Shown: positions 35,685 to 47,643 of the stretch, piece by piece
Layout of the letters: each line of letters opens with the position of its first letter
Position numbering within the stretch: position 1 is the first letter of the stretch
Assembly (NCBI RefSeq): GCF_030272615.1
Contig: NC_081415.1
Span: forward strand, 267,641,425-267,705,424
DNA: 64,000 nt
Reading direction: 5' to 3'
DNA from: Cryptomeria japonica
Lineage: Eukaryota > Streptophyta > Pinopsida > Cupressales > Cupressaceae
Notes under the pieces: generated by a model
Databases searched by the model: none
What the model was told of the DNA's origin: nothing
Seen by the model: only the letters and a program-made list of their open reading frames with translations
Translations under genes and position numbers: made by a program

Positions 35685-38587
35685 CTATGGTTGGTCTCCA
35701 AGAATCTGATCACACTTTTGAATGTGCTTCAAATATCCCTTTGATTTGTAGGTATATGCATCGTAGATAATATCTCTGACCACAATCTCCAAAGTGATGA
35801 AGTTTTCCATCTGCTCGATTGTGTCTATCATGTCAAGTACATCGGACCGGGAAATGTTAAGGGAAGCACTGAGAAGACTTTGGCACTCCACAATCCATTT
35901 ATCCTTATCCTTAATCTGTCAATTCTGATCTTCAATTTATAGAAAACCATGCTGTACTACTTCCTTACATTCATTAAATTCATTTTGCAATTCTGTGTCA
36001 AAGTCTTCATGCTTTTTCAACAACTTTTGTATTCCTTTAATGACTTCAACATTTGTATTGGCCATTGTCTTATCATTGAACATAGTTCCTAGTCTGTTAT
36101 AAATCCAGTTGTGGGATATTGCATTATCCATATTCTTTTGATAAACAACCCATAAATCTTCAAGGAAACCCGAGAATGTTTCAAATCTCTTAGTCAATAA
36201 AACAGAGGTTGTGTCAGCCCTCACACTTTGCATTTGCCTTTTCAACTTTTTATTTTCTAGTTGCACTTCCTCACATTTCTTTTTCCACTGAGACCCATCA
36301 TGGATGTGTGGCACAGGTTGTCCTCCTCTTTTTAGCAATTCTTCATATAATCCCTTGTACTGATCTCTTTCTTTGATCAATTTGACTAATTATGCTTTAT
36401 TAAATTTTGAAATATCAATACCCATATCAATAGTAACAATGGGATCTACTTCACCAAATTTCAATTTCATCATGTGACCAAAGGCTTTATCCACATCGAT
36501 GATTTTTGGCCTCTTATTTGGAGGGTAAAGAGCCCATAAAAGAAAAGCCTCTTCATTCTGGTCAAATCTAGAGCCGACATACACATCATTTACCCCCTGA
36601 ATATCCAATTTAAAATCCTTATTCTCAGAATGTAACATGCTATCAAAAATAAATGATGCACTCATGTCCCATCTTGGAAAGATGATGATGCCTACTTCAC
36701 TAAGAAGTTGTCTTCCCCTTTGAGGGGTTATAGTGGTCAATTCTAAACTGATTTCTTCCTTTAGTTTCCCCAACAATTCTGGTTCTTTTTCAGGGGTTAC
36801 ATTTGGGATAGATTCTCTCAGTTTTTTCCCTTTGAAATTATATAAAAATGATTTAAATTCTTTTGACTTAATAAAAACATCATCAGAAACAAAGGCAAAA
36901 TACTCATCGTATCTTGCATCACTATGGATGTTCAGCCTGGCAACAATTTTCTCTTGCAAGTCTGACTCAACTTCTTTGGACTCGCCTTCACTCTCTTCTT
37001 CTTTAGCTTCTATTTCTTGCAATCTCTTTTTCTTTTCTTCCAATTTCTTGTTTAATTCATCAATGGCCATTTGGGCCTTTTCCTCCTCCATGTTTCAAAA
37101 CATGTCCTCTGCTTCCAAGTAAACATGAATATAATCTCCCAGATTTTGACTTTTCTTGCAATTGTGAATATATCCCTTAGGCTCATAATTGACCCTAGCA
37201 GCATATTTGAACAAATTATATTCTTCAACCAATTTCCTATCAATGGCTTCATAAGCCTTTGTTGATACAATGGTAAAATCCCCAAAACTAAGAGTCCCAG
37301 GCAGGAAAGTCTGCTTATGCATACCTCCAAAATGTTTGGCATTCGAAACACTTAACTGTCTCACAATCTCCAGATAAGCAATTATGTCTAGTACAAGTTT
37401 TGGCAACATATATGGGGTTCCTTCGAAACCATAAATCCTGAAGCAATTAAAATCCTTGTGAACAAACCAATTTCCCCAGTTGTGATTGACAGTACCTCTT
37501 TCATAAAAAATAGCAGGTCTAAGAAATCTTTTAACTTCAGTGGAAATAGATCCTTCACACGGGAAACCATACATCTGGTATAATGTCTTTACTATTTTCT
37601 CTTCAAACTTTATGTAGTTTGATTTCACATATCGTGAATCCCAAACTGATGTCCACATTTGTACTGGTTGTTCTTTACCTACTCTGTCCACAATGTTCAA
37701 TTTTAAATTCATTGGCCGCATACCCCTAAATCTTCCATAAAATAAAATCAAATGCATTAACAACAAGTAAAACTTGAAAGTGGGCTCCCTATTATCTTTG
37801 AGGTTCAATAATCCTTCATGTAATTTTTCTACAACATAAGTAGCATAATCAAAGGGTCTTGGCTCATACTACTGTACATTTGTTGCTAACACCAGTAACC
37901 CAATATTAGCTACATCAGGGACCTCTATACCTCCAACCTGTCTGCATGACATATAGGTGTACTGTAAGTAGTGTCTGAAAATGTCCATGTTGAATGGGGG
38001 ACCATCCTCTTTGGTTAGAATGCCCTTTTGAGCCCTATGGAAAGCAAAGTTCCACCCTTTATAAGTAGTATCCATTTTTAATAAAATTCCTCCTGTAGTT
38101 CTTCAAAAGACAAGGGTACATCAGGGTTAGGGTCTAAGCTAAAAACTTCATCTATGGTGCCATGACTAAATCTGATAAACACTTTGACGTTTGGAAACTG
38201 AATGCATCTCTTCATAGAATTGTAATTTTTGTCCAAGAATTCCATCAATCTGATATTTACGAAAATATTTGGAACAACTAGTTTACCTAAGTTGGTTATC
38301 CACGGGTTACAATTGACACTTCTCTATCCTTTCTCAAACAGGAAGAGTTCATAACCTCTCACCTTTGTCCACACATATCCAACCCCTTTAAACCTATCCT
38401 CAAGCTGGTCTTTTTTGAGCAAATGTTTTTTCAACCTCCTTGATTTTGGGCCTGGGGACTGCAATTGATCAATAATATCTTGATTCAGTTTCCGTGCAGG
38501 AGGGACTTCCGTTGTTTTGGATTTTTTAGATGTGGATCTGGAGCCCTTAACACTCCTCTTTCTTCCTGATGAACTTGCAACCTCCAT
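35685..38587 (-). pseudogene. unrecognised ORF related to ORF2, copy A (about 950 codons, few breaks)
   Basis: Start at 38587 (MEVASSSGRKRS). A basic Ser/Lys-rich N-terminus comes first, then a region with GKLVVPNIFVNIRLMEF. Next is the stretch with MDIFRHYLQYTYMSC and TFKFYLLLMHLILFYG, which lines up with the ORF2 core (YVCMVIGY, LRFKFSQLLVGLFFYFQG). 37095-37808 holds YGFPCEGSIS, NWGNWFVHKDF and SVSNAKHFGGMHKQ. A coiled coil with Lys/Glu repeats follows (36960-37090), then another globular part to 36390 and helical segments to 35685. Only about half a dozen stops or shifts separate the pieces (near 38330, 38090, 37870, 36380, 35935). I recognise no function. A diverged copy lies at 50555-52183, and both have CCGAT-rich repeats upstream. 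Confidence 0.65.
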
Positions 38588-38739
38588 GATGCGTGATGAA
38601 TTGTGAGCAATAATTCTCACCTTGTGTGTTTTTTACTAAGACACAACCTGCATTTGGTTCTTAATTTGCCTCGCATGAGCCATCAATATACTCAATTGCA
38701 CACATTAAATACAGGCTGCTTTGGTTTCAATTTTGAATT

Positions 38740-39260
38740 GTATCTATAATGGCTCATCGGTATATGCTTTCCTAATGAATTACTCCCTTGGTGCCATTAA
38801 AAATATTTCATTCCTTTAGTCGCTTTGTTTTTTATTAGTGTGTGTCTTCTCGAGCCCTGCATCGGGTATCGACATAACCTTGAACAACCTTTGTCGATTA
38901 TTACTTTTTCCCCGATGAATCTCCTACTCTATTGTTTCCATCGGGCGTCGGGATAGCTTGAAATTTTAAACCTCAATATCTTTAAGTTGTACTGATGACT
39001 AAGGCTTCTCTCCCTACCAGTGTAAGTCTTACCGACAGCCTTATCGGCTATCGACAAGACAACGATTCACATGTTTTGATACCGAAAGTCACACTGATGA
39101 TACTTTAGTAATTACTTGGTCAGTGTATATCCTCCTGATGTGTCTATCGAGTATCGGGATAACTCCTATCCCCTTTTAGCGATAGTTAATCACTTTTCGA
39201 TGACCTTTGGCTTTGCTATGGTGATTTCTTTGGGGTAGGCTACTCCGATGGTTTGATTTG
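38740..39260. repeat. CCGAT/ATCGG-rich repeat region, copy A
   Basis: Frequent CCGATG, ATCGGG and TATCGACA motifs in both orientations, for example CATCGGGTATCGACA at 38861 and CTTATCGGCTATCGACAAGA at 39040. It lies directly upstream (element sense) of the ORF at 35685-38587. The junction sequence resembles the same junction at 52250-52430 (TGCCTCG, TTAAATA, TTTTGAATT in the same order). It could be the subterminal binding repeats of a CACTA gene. Confidence 0.6.
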
Positions 39261-40138
39261 CAGACTTGTGGAGTTCTAATGGATTTCTTCCATTTCTCTT
39301 CCACTTCTAGACATCCATACTTAAAGACATCCATACTGTCTTTTTACTTAAAGAAAATGGGGAACTAAATGGTACTAAGATTAAAAAGCTACATACCCAT
39401 CATGAGTAATGAGAAATAAATAAGCTTGTCAAGCTTGAAATCAATGTGTAAGGCTAACTGTGTCATTTTGTCAAAAGTTGCCAAATAGTCCTATTCAGGT
39501 CCTGATTGTTCAAATAATGTAAATGTACCCATGGAAGGGTAATAAAGGTTTAATATGTTGCTTTGAGGCCACTCTAAGGTGTTCAAAGTATCTAAGTAAT
39601 GTTTAGTGGTCATTCATGTCAAAAGGCAAAAGTTGTCAAGGTGTCACTAAAAAGTTGTAATGCAACAATGCATAAAATATTGTCAAATGGTACATTTCGG
39701 TCTTAGGGGCAGTTGGAATAGTTATAGAACCATGAGAGGCTATAAAATCCATCATTTATTCAGATTAAGTGTGTGTGACAAAGTTGGAGGAAATTCTTGT
39801 AAGGCTAGATCAAATAAAGCCTCTGATTGTCACTTAATTCTGCAGGGTTGTGATAGTTACAGGGTTGTATATTAGTTTGAAAGTAAAAATTCCATATAAT
39901 TGTTTGTTGGATAAATAGAAAGGAAGTGTATTGCTATAAAGTATGTATTGGAAAATGTTTTTGATGAAGATTTAATGAGAAAATTGATATTTTGTTCAAT
40001 ACTTTTAATTGTTGTTTTTGATAGTCATGATTATTTGCTGCTTTAGATGTTTTTCCTAATAAGATTTGGATTGAATCCGACCCCTAATAACCTATTTGAG
40101 GTTGAATAATAATAATTATCTTCAATTCAAGACAGGTT
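39261..40138. other. no gene seen
   Basis: AT-rich sequence between the CCGAT repeats and the copy 4 insertion. A 71-codon frame at 39660-39875 resembles nothing I know. Confidence 0.5.
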
Positions 40139-40143
40139 TGAAG
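40139..40143. other. target-site duplication, left (TGAAG)
   Basis: TGAAG abuts the TGTTGGCA start of copy 4 and is repeated at 47644-47648 directly after the ATTCATCA end. This is the 5-bp duplication made by retroelement integration. Confidence 0.95.
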
Positions 40144-41261
40144 TGTTGGCATTTTGATGATGTTTGTACTTAGTTGTGATCATCATTGATGGACACACAC
40201 TTATTTACTGTATAAGTTATTCTCAACTGGTAGTATGTGATGTATTGTTCAAACTGGTATTATATGCCAATGTATGCGTAGTATTTGTTTGGAGAAGGCT
40301 ATCGGTGTTTGCAGAAGGAGCTTACTGGTCAAAGCATGAATGAGGATGTCAAGCGGTTTGAAGACCCCAAGTGGCAGCCATTGTTTTTAAGATCGGAACA
40401 CTATGTTCCAGTTTACTAGTCTTTGTTTGTAAATCGATATACTTTGTTTTGTTAACTGACAAACTTGTAAAGTGTGATGAGTTATCATCCACCGACATCA
40501 ATGCAGTGATTATGTGTTGTGTTACAAATTCTGTCTAGATGCATTGTACATAGGAAATTGTAATCTCATATCATTGGACCGACATGAAATCAGATTCCTA
40601 TATGAGGACATCATGTCTAGGGTTTTGAGTATGTTGTGTAAGATTAGGTCTTTGCAAAAAGGTATCTTGCGATAGAGATTGAACATGTGAAGGATAGAAG
40701 ACTGAATTAATGTTGCAATGCATTAACAGAGCGCAATCAAGGATCTAACTAAGCATTTTGTGCTACTTTCCAGATCACTTACTTGTTGATTACTAATCTC
40801 TTCGACAAGTCAAAAACCCTTAACCAGGTAGGCTTAGTTAAGCTTGTTCTAAATCCTCTAACAAGGTGGTTCATAGTTGTGGATCTAAAATCCTTTAACA
40901 AGGTAGTCTTTAACATGACTTATCTCCTAACAGAGATCAGGATTCCTAATAGGATCTATTCTGGTGAAGAATATTGTAAGGCCTTAACCGGTCTGACCTT
41001 AACCACTCTGGTTGCTATTCTGCAGAAAGTAGAATTGTGAGTTTTACTCACCGTGGTTTTTCCCATTTGAGTTTCCACATCAAAATATCTTGTGTTATGG
41101 TGATTGTATTATTGTGGGTGAATGCTTTATTTTCTATTTGGCTTGTTTGTGCATTAATCGGTTTACTATTTAAAGGGTTATACTAGTTTGTAGTAACATT
41201 GCTTAAGTATTTGGTAAAGTTTTTGGGTATACTAATTCACCCCCACTCTTAGTATTCATCA
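40144..41261 (+). repeat. 5' LTR of copy 4
   Basis: 1118 bp, TGTTGGCA...ATTCATCA. The C-rich lineage signature is at about 41235-41250 (ATTCACCCCCACTCTTAGTA), broken by one A. Confidence 0.95.
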
Positions 41262-41263
41262 AT

Positions 41264-41275
41264 TGGTATCAGAGC
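41264..41275 (+). other. primer-binding site of copy 4
   Basis: TGGTATCAGAGC, an exact initiator tRNA-Met complement, two bases after the LTR. Confidence 0.95.
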
Positions 41276-41311
41276 CAACCTTTCTTTAAGTCTAACAACT
41301 TGAAAAGGGAT

Positions 41312-42530
41312 ATGGGGGAATACAACATTGGGGAACTCACTCACCATCTGGCTGAATCTGAGAGAGCCTATGATGAACTTAAGGTCAAGTATAAAGCCTC
41401 TTTATCTAAAAGAAGAGAATTTGTTGAGCAAATGCTGGAAATTACTGAAAACAACTCTTCTAATGGAGCAGACATGGATGCCCTAGTCAAAGAAGTGGAG
41501 AAACTGAATGAGTCCAAAACTAACCTGAGGAGGGAGCTGGAAGGACTGACCATTAGGATGAGTCAAGAACTGGAAAACTGAATAAAAGCTGAGGATCTAG
41601 TGAAGGACAAGGAGCATGAGATCATTAAGTTGAATCAAGAAATTGGTACCATCACTGCTTATCTGCAAGGAAGAGAAAGAAGAAATGCAAGCAGAACTCA
41701 ATGCAACCATTTCTCATAATGAAACCCTAATGAAGACCAATGAATCTCTTTCCAAAGCACTTGCTGAGATGAAGGAGATACTTGCAAAATTCAACCTGAG
41801 TTATGCAAAATTGGACCAATAGCTGGAATCAATGAAGCAATCAAGGGATACCATTGGACTTGGTTTCTTTGCATATGAGGAAGGTGAATTCTCTGGAACC
41901 AAGATTGATGCACCAAAAGAGCAACTGGTACCTAAGAACAACAACAAAAGAAAAGGTAAGTCAAAGTTCAAACCTGTATGCTTTAACTATCATAAGGAAG
42001 GACATACTACCAATGTATGTAGGAGCAAGACTTATAATAATTTCCCTTACATGCAAAACAATGTGTATGACCACAAGACCATAACTGGTAGATTTAATGG
42101 TCATTGTTATGCATGTAACAAATTTGGGCATAGATCTTTTGAGTGCAGATCGGTTATGAAAAACTCTAGAGGTTATGCACCAAGATCAAAAGGAGTTGTC
42201 CAAGAACTTCTTATGAACTAAAACCCAAACTGGTATAGAACCTATGACCATTGGTCAAATGGTTATGGAGCAACAAACTATTGGAGTGCAACTTGTGTGA
42301 TCTGTCGTGGTAGCAATCACATTGCTGCAACATGTAGGAGAAATAATGGAAAGGTGAACACTAGACCATGGAGAGCACTTGGTATGGTATGCTATTGTTG
42401 TCACAAACCGAGACATCTTACCAGAGCAAGCAGACCAAGACAAAATTCATCGGAAGACAAACCGATTGACCCAGAAGGTAAAGGAAAGGTCAATGTTGAA
42501 AATGTTCAGGCAGATATGAATAAAACTTAG
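41312..42530 (+). pseudogene. gag-like protein with four CCHC knuckles, copy 4
   Basis: Start at 41312 (MGEYNIGELTHHL); a TTG-initiated extension upstream is not needed. Coiled-coil N-terminus (about residues 1-180) with a TGG-to-TGA stop at 41579, a frameshift near 41670 and another stop near 41820. Knuckles: CFNYHKEGHTTNVC with the second Cys changed to Tyr (about 41980-42020), CYACNKFGHRSFEC (about 42108-42149), CVICRGSNHIAATC (about 42294-42335) and a damaged CYCCHKPRHLTRAS (about 42390-42431). An in-frame stop lies between the second and third. Ends QADMNKT then TAG at 42528, the same place as copy 3. Nucleocapsid-type RNA binding is the family role. Confidence 0.8.
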
Positions 42531-43067
42531 AAAAATAAATCTAAAGAGAAGCCACAAGATGTACTAGTTTCCGCACCCAGTGTGGAGACCCCTAAATTGA
42601 CAAATTGAGCTTCGAAAAGCTTAAGGGGAACATATCGGTAACAATGTTTTGAACCCCCAGAGTATATCGGTAAAGTACTTTTATCGGTATTGGTTACCTA
42701 TCGACTGACATAAGAAATGAAGTGGTAAAAGGTAAAATTAGGGTTTGTACCCTAACGATGATGCATTTATTATGGTAGGTAGGAGCATGTATAAAGGTGA
42801 CTCTTGTAGTCATTTACTTACCTATTTTTGAAGAAGCATTTATCTAACTTGAGCAGCGCAACAAAAGCAATCAATCTTATTTTTGAAGAAATCTAGAAAG
42901 AAATATTGTGCAAGACCCAACAATCATTTCAAGCTATCTAGAGTGGAGGTCAGAGTGGTAAAGCAAGCTTTTGGAGAAGTGTGTTGTGCTTGACATCGGT
43001 GAACCCTAGTTCAGAGTGAAAAGGTATTTTTCATCGAATCACTCTTATCATTTAGAATTATTTAGAC

Positions 43068-46000
43068 ATGGCTTCTACATCCAAAGTCTCTTCTAGTTCT
43101 TCCGCACCTAAGGAGTCATCCAAATCTCTTAGGATGAAGTTGAATTACAATTCCCTATCTCAAATTCCTACTGGAGTCATTGCCGAAGGGGATGTTTCTG
43201 GTTATATTGATTGCAGACTGGAAGGCCTAGGGTCTCTAGCGATTCACTTCCAGTTGAGTTTGTTCTATGGAAAACATAAGAAGATTAAACCAGAGTACAA
43301 CGTGATTGAGAAGAATAAATTCCACAATGCAGTATATTTCCTTGAGGAATTCACAAAAGATCATATAAGAATTATTATTAGTAGGGTTCATGGTGACAAG
43401 ATGTATCTTGAGCAAACCCATGATATTACACTGGAGGCAATCCATGCCATGACCGATTTCTGCAATATTGGAGAAGTCCTTGTTCTTCGTAATGTCACAA
43501 AAGCCAAATTGGAAAAGCTCACTGGTTCTGTGAGTGACAAGCAGGAAATGACTGTCAACACCATTAGAGATGACTTGGTGAAGTATGTGTGCATGGTGAT
43601 TGGGTATAGAGTATTCTATGCCAGTAGGATGAATTCTGTTCCTACAGTTGCGGTGAATGCCGCTTATTGAATGATCAAGGAAGATACAGAGTACGACTTG
43701 TGTACCTGCATGCAAAAACAACTCATGGAGAATTTGAAATCCATCAAAGAGGACAAGGCACTAAGGTTCAAGTTCAGTCAACTACTTGTTGGGTTATTTT
43801 TCTACTTTCAAGGGTATTTTCTGGGAGTTGGTGATGTTCAATGGTCAAGTGATCTATCGATTACAAGAAAAATCAAGGAAAGTCTGCAAGCAGTGGGATC
43901 TACTTATCCAAAGATTCTGAACAAGTATTTTGATGAGTTCAGATTGAAGATGAACCAAAGAACAAGGCTATCAGGTGACCTAGTTAAGAAGTATGAAGAT
44001 GATATTTGTTTCACGATCAAAGTGGATCATTGGATAATGGAAGCGGTTGAGCCAAGAAAAGAGGAAGTTGAGCCTATGGGCTATGAAGTGGTAAACAATA
44101 TAATCATTGGGTATGCCTCTGCCCTACTTTCTTCACCGCTTGATGCAAAGAAGAAGAGGATAGGTACCTACTTTGAGAGAGTTAATCCTACTAAAGTACC
44201 AAAGTAGAAGAAGAGGAAAGTTGTGCCATCGACATCAGCACCAGTGACATCTGCTGCCAGTCCAAAAGTGACCAAGAGGTCACCATCCAAGAAGAAACCA
44301 GAGGCTATTCCACCAAAGGTATTTGAGAGGAAAAGGAAAACCAAGAACAGAGAATAGGATTCAGTAGACACTCAATTGGAAGATGAAATGAAGAAGATAA
44401 GGCAATCGGGTAAGAAGACCAAGCTAATACGTAATGTACTTGTAACCTCTACACCGGTAAATTTACACATTGCTTCTTACAAGCCCATGACACATTTTCA
44501 AAGGAATATAAAGAATATTAGAAGGAAAATTCTTGATGATCTAAGAGATTATTTTGATGATCTTAATGATACTGAAAAGCAGGAGGTAGAGCAAGAACTC
44601 ATTAAGTATTTATGTGATAATGATCGGTCTCCAACTGATATTAAACTTATAGTTTCTAATTATTTGTATAATTCTTTGGACAATAAATGGCGCATTGTCA
44701 TTGAAAAGGAGCAAGCAATTAGGGAGCAATTTTTTGCTCAATATTTCCCAGATGCTTCCAATTTTGAATTATTTGAGATTCTTGATTGGTACAAAGGCAC
44801 CTTTTTCATGAGAAGAAGAAGACTTTAGTTACTTGGAGGCAAAATCTCTAAAGTAGAAAAGGACACTCATTTGCAGGCTCAAGAAGCTATCAAGATGGAA
44901 AAGGTATATGAAGAAAATCTAGAGTCTGAACAAGTGTCTGACCTATCAAAATCCAAACCAGATGAAACCTTCAATGATCAGGGAGAGAGTAGCTAAGAAA
45001 AATGATCCTATCGATGTGGATGCATTAGATGCTGAAGGTACTAAACCGGAGGAAGTTGAGAAGGAGAAAGAAGAGAAAGAGAAAGGGGAGAAGGAGTAAG
45101 TGGAGAAGGAGAAAGCAGAGAAGTAGAAAGCGGAGAAGTAGAAAGCAGAGAAGGAGAAAGCAGAGAAAGAGAAAGCAAAGAAGGAGAAAGAAGAGAAGGA
45201 GAAAGCAGAGAAGAAGAAAGCTGAGAAGGAGAACGCAAAGAAGGAGAAGGCGGAGAAGGAGAAAGCAAAAAAGAGGATAAAGAGAAGGCTGACAAGGAGG
45301 CCAAGGAGAAAGAAGAGTAGGAGAAGAAGAGACAAGAGAAGATCAAAGAAAAGGAAGGAGGACAGACTTTCGAGACTCCCAAGGCAACCAGAGATCAAGT
45401 TCAAGCTAAATAGGTTGATCCCACCAGTCACAATGAATTGACTCTTGCCTATCTTACCAAATCTGTAGACAAAAATGAGCTACTTAGAAGTATTCAACTT
45501 GCTCAAGAAATATTGGAGGAACTAAGAAAGAAGAAAGAAAAAGATGTTATTCAACTTTCTGTTGATACTCTTTCAACCTTAGTCCCCGATACTGATCTTT
45601 CTGGTACTAATTCCTCACTCGCCCAGTTGAAGCTTCTATGCACAATAGTGGATGATCAAGTGCAATCATTGGAAGATGTTGCCCATACTACTGTAGAGAA
45701 AAATCATGAAAAGGCACTAAAAGTTGCATTGGTGAAGCAATTTAATGAAGACAGAGACAAGCTGATCCATCAGAGAGATGATATCAGTATGGCAATGGCT
45801 GAAGGACATAAACTTTTAAGCAAATTTGCCAGCCCGATATATTATGTGATGATGCTATGAAGAAGAAAGGTCAACTCCAATTGGAATTAAAGCAGCATAT
45901 GGAGACCTTCAAAGTGCTATATGATTCCTTCATAATGTATGGGCAGACTATACAGACTCATAGGTAACAAATTTCTAGGATTGATTCAGAGATCTGCAAA

Positions 46001-46357
46001 CGAACTCAAGATCTACAGAAGTTTCAATTGCTTTTGTTACCTAAGTTGCAGATTCTTCAGAAGTGCTTTTTGAACATGGACGCCATTATTTTCACTCAGG
46101 AATTGAGCACTATTGATGCAATGGAGGAATTAGCATTCCAGATGAAGACTCAGAGTGAAATTGCTGCCTCACTCCTAGATACTTGGTCTACAGACATGAA
46201 GGAATTTCTGAAAGACTTTCAATTCATTTTTGAAAATTTTACTAATTATTGTCATAAACATATACTCTATTTTCATGTTATGCAATATGATTTTGGTAAA
46301 TCTTTGCAGCATGTTTCCATTACTTTGTCATTGTTGGAAAAGGGGGAGTGGTATTGA
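43068..46357 (+). pseudogene. ORF2 of unknown function, copy 4
   Basis: Start at 43068 (MASTSKVSSSSSAPKESS), with copy 3 starting at the matching place. An open N-terminal 200 codons contain IISRVHGDKMYLEQ, DITLEAIHAMTDFCN and DLVKYVCMVIGYRVFYASR. After a TGA at 43668 comes DLCTCMQKQLMENL and FKFSQLLVGLFFYFQG, to 44207. A basic linker with KRSPSKKKPE follows, then 44376-44828 (DDLNDTEKQEVEQE, FFMRRRR), a Lys/Glu run (45050-45320) and a coiled-coil tail (45438-46357) with EELRKKKEKDVIQ. It lies between gag and the polypurine tract, where SIRE-type elements carry an extra ORF. No membrane segment, no protease or polymerase motif. About ten stops or shifts. Function unknown. Confidence 0.75.
45053..45325 (+). 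repeat. purine-rich run coding Lys/Glu repeats
   Basis: Near-pure A/G on the plus strand, made of GAGAAGGAGAAAG-type units. In the ORF2 frame it gives EKEKAEK-type repeats with several TAG stops. It corresponds to 17455-17975 but is shorter. Open frames rich in Arg or, on the minus strand, Ser/Phe are shadows. Confidence 0.85.
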
Positions 46358-46510
46358 TTAAAAATTTTATGCAAATGGAAGTAGTACATGCTTGTAATTT
46401 TGGCAAAAGGAGTAGTGTATATGCTTAGGAGGAGTAATTTTGTTTATGGCATCATTTTTGTTTTGTAAACCCTTAGATGTCAAATTTTCCTAAGTGTTAC
46501 CATCAATGCG

Positions 46511-46522
46511 AAAGGGGGAGAT
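46511..46522 (+). other. polypurine tract of copy 4
   Basis: AAAGGGGGAGAT directly before the TGTTGACA start of the 3' LTR. Confidence 0.9.
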
Positions 46523-47643
46523 TGTTGACATTTTTATTATGTTTGTACTTAGTTGTGATTGTCATTGATTGACACACACTTATTTGCTATATAAGTTATT
46601 CTCAACCGGTAGTATGTGATGTATTGTTCAAACCGATATTATATGCCAACGTATGCATAGTCTTTGTTTGTAAAAGACTATCGGTGTTTGCAGAAGGAGC
46701 TTACCAGTCAAAGCATGAACGAGGACCTCAAGCGGTACGAGGACCTCAAGCGGTTCAAGGACCCCAAGCGACAGTCAATCTTTCTAAGATCGGAACAGTA
46801 TGTTCCAGTTTACTAGTCTTTGTTTGTAAACCGGTATAATTTGTTTTGTTAACCCGCAAACTTGTAAAGTGTGATGAGTTATCATCCACTGACACAGATG
46901 TGGTGATTCTATGTTATGTTACAAATTGTGTGTAGATGCATTGTACCTAGGAAATTGTAATCTAATCTCATTGGACTAACATGAAATCAAATTTCTATAT
47001 GAGGACATCATGTCTAGGGCTTTGAGTGTGTTGTGTAAGATTATGTCTTTGCAAAAAGGTATCTTGCAACAAAGACTGAATGTGTGAAGGACATAAGATT
47101 GAAGTAATGCTACAATGCATTAACAGAGCGCAATCAAGGATCTAACTAAGCATTTTGTGCTAATTTATAGATCACTTACTTGCTGATTACTAATATCTTC
47201 GACAAGTCAGAAACCCTTAACCGGGTAGACTCAGTTAAGCCTATTCTAAATCCTCTAACAAGGTGGTTCACAATTGTGGATCTGAAATCCTTTAACAGGG
47301 CAGTCTTTAACATGACTTATCTCCTAACAAAGATCAGGATTCCTAATAGGATATGTTATGGTGAAGAACATTGTAAGTCCTTAACTGGTCTGGTTGTTAT
47401 TCTACAGAAAGTAGACTTGTGAGTTTTACTCATCGTGGTTTTTCCCATTTGGGTTTCCACGTCAAAATATCTTATGTTATGGTGATTGTGTTATTGTGGG
47501 TGAATGCTTTATTTGCCATTTGGCTTGTTTGTGTATTAACTGGTTTACTGTTTAAAGGGCTATACCGGTCTGTAGTAAAATTGCTTAAGTGTTTGGTAAA
47601 GTTTTTGGGTATACTAATTCACCCCCCCTCTTAGTATTCATCA
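46523..47643 (+). repeat. 3' LTR of copy 4
   Basis: 1121 bp, TGTTGACA...ATTCATCA, alignable end to end with 40144-41261. It has an extra 18-base unit: GAGGACCTCAAGCGGTAC at 46721 is repeated as GAGGACCTCAAGCGGTTC at 46739, where the 5' LTR has one diverged unit. Confidence 0.95.

Larger units (their letters stand above)
40144..47643 (+). mobile_element. pol-less LTR retrotransposon, copy 4 (complete, 7.5 kb)
   Basis: Both LTRs, primer site, gag, ORF2, polypurine tract and a perfect TGAAG target duplication are present, so this is a full-length insertion. Reading all frames from 41262 to 46510 gives gag and ORF2 only; there is no room for and no sign of pol. It therefore depended on enzymes from another element. 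LTRs differ at roughly one base in ten by eye, and both ORFs have stops, so it is old. It is the reference copy for the family, with 15090-22867 as a close relative and 1-5028 and 9896-13586 as distant ones. Confidence 0.93.

Noticed and set aside
43236-43721. 161-codon minus-strand frame
   Set aside because: Lies wholly opposite the better supported ORF2 copy 4, which has a homologue in copy 3; the antisense frame has none.
44946-45431. Minus-strand 161-codon and 113-codon Ser/Phe-rich frames and the plus Arg-rich frame at 45029
   Set aside because: Shadows of the same purine-rich run in ORF2 copy 4.
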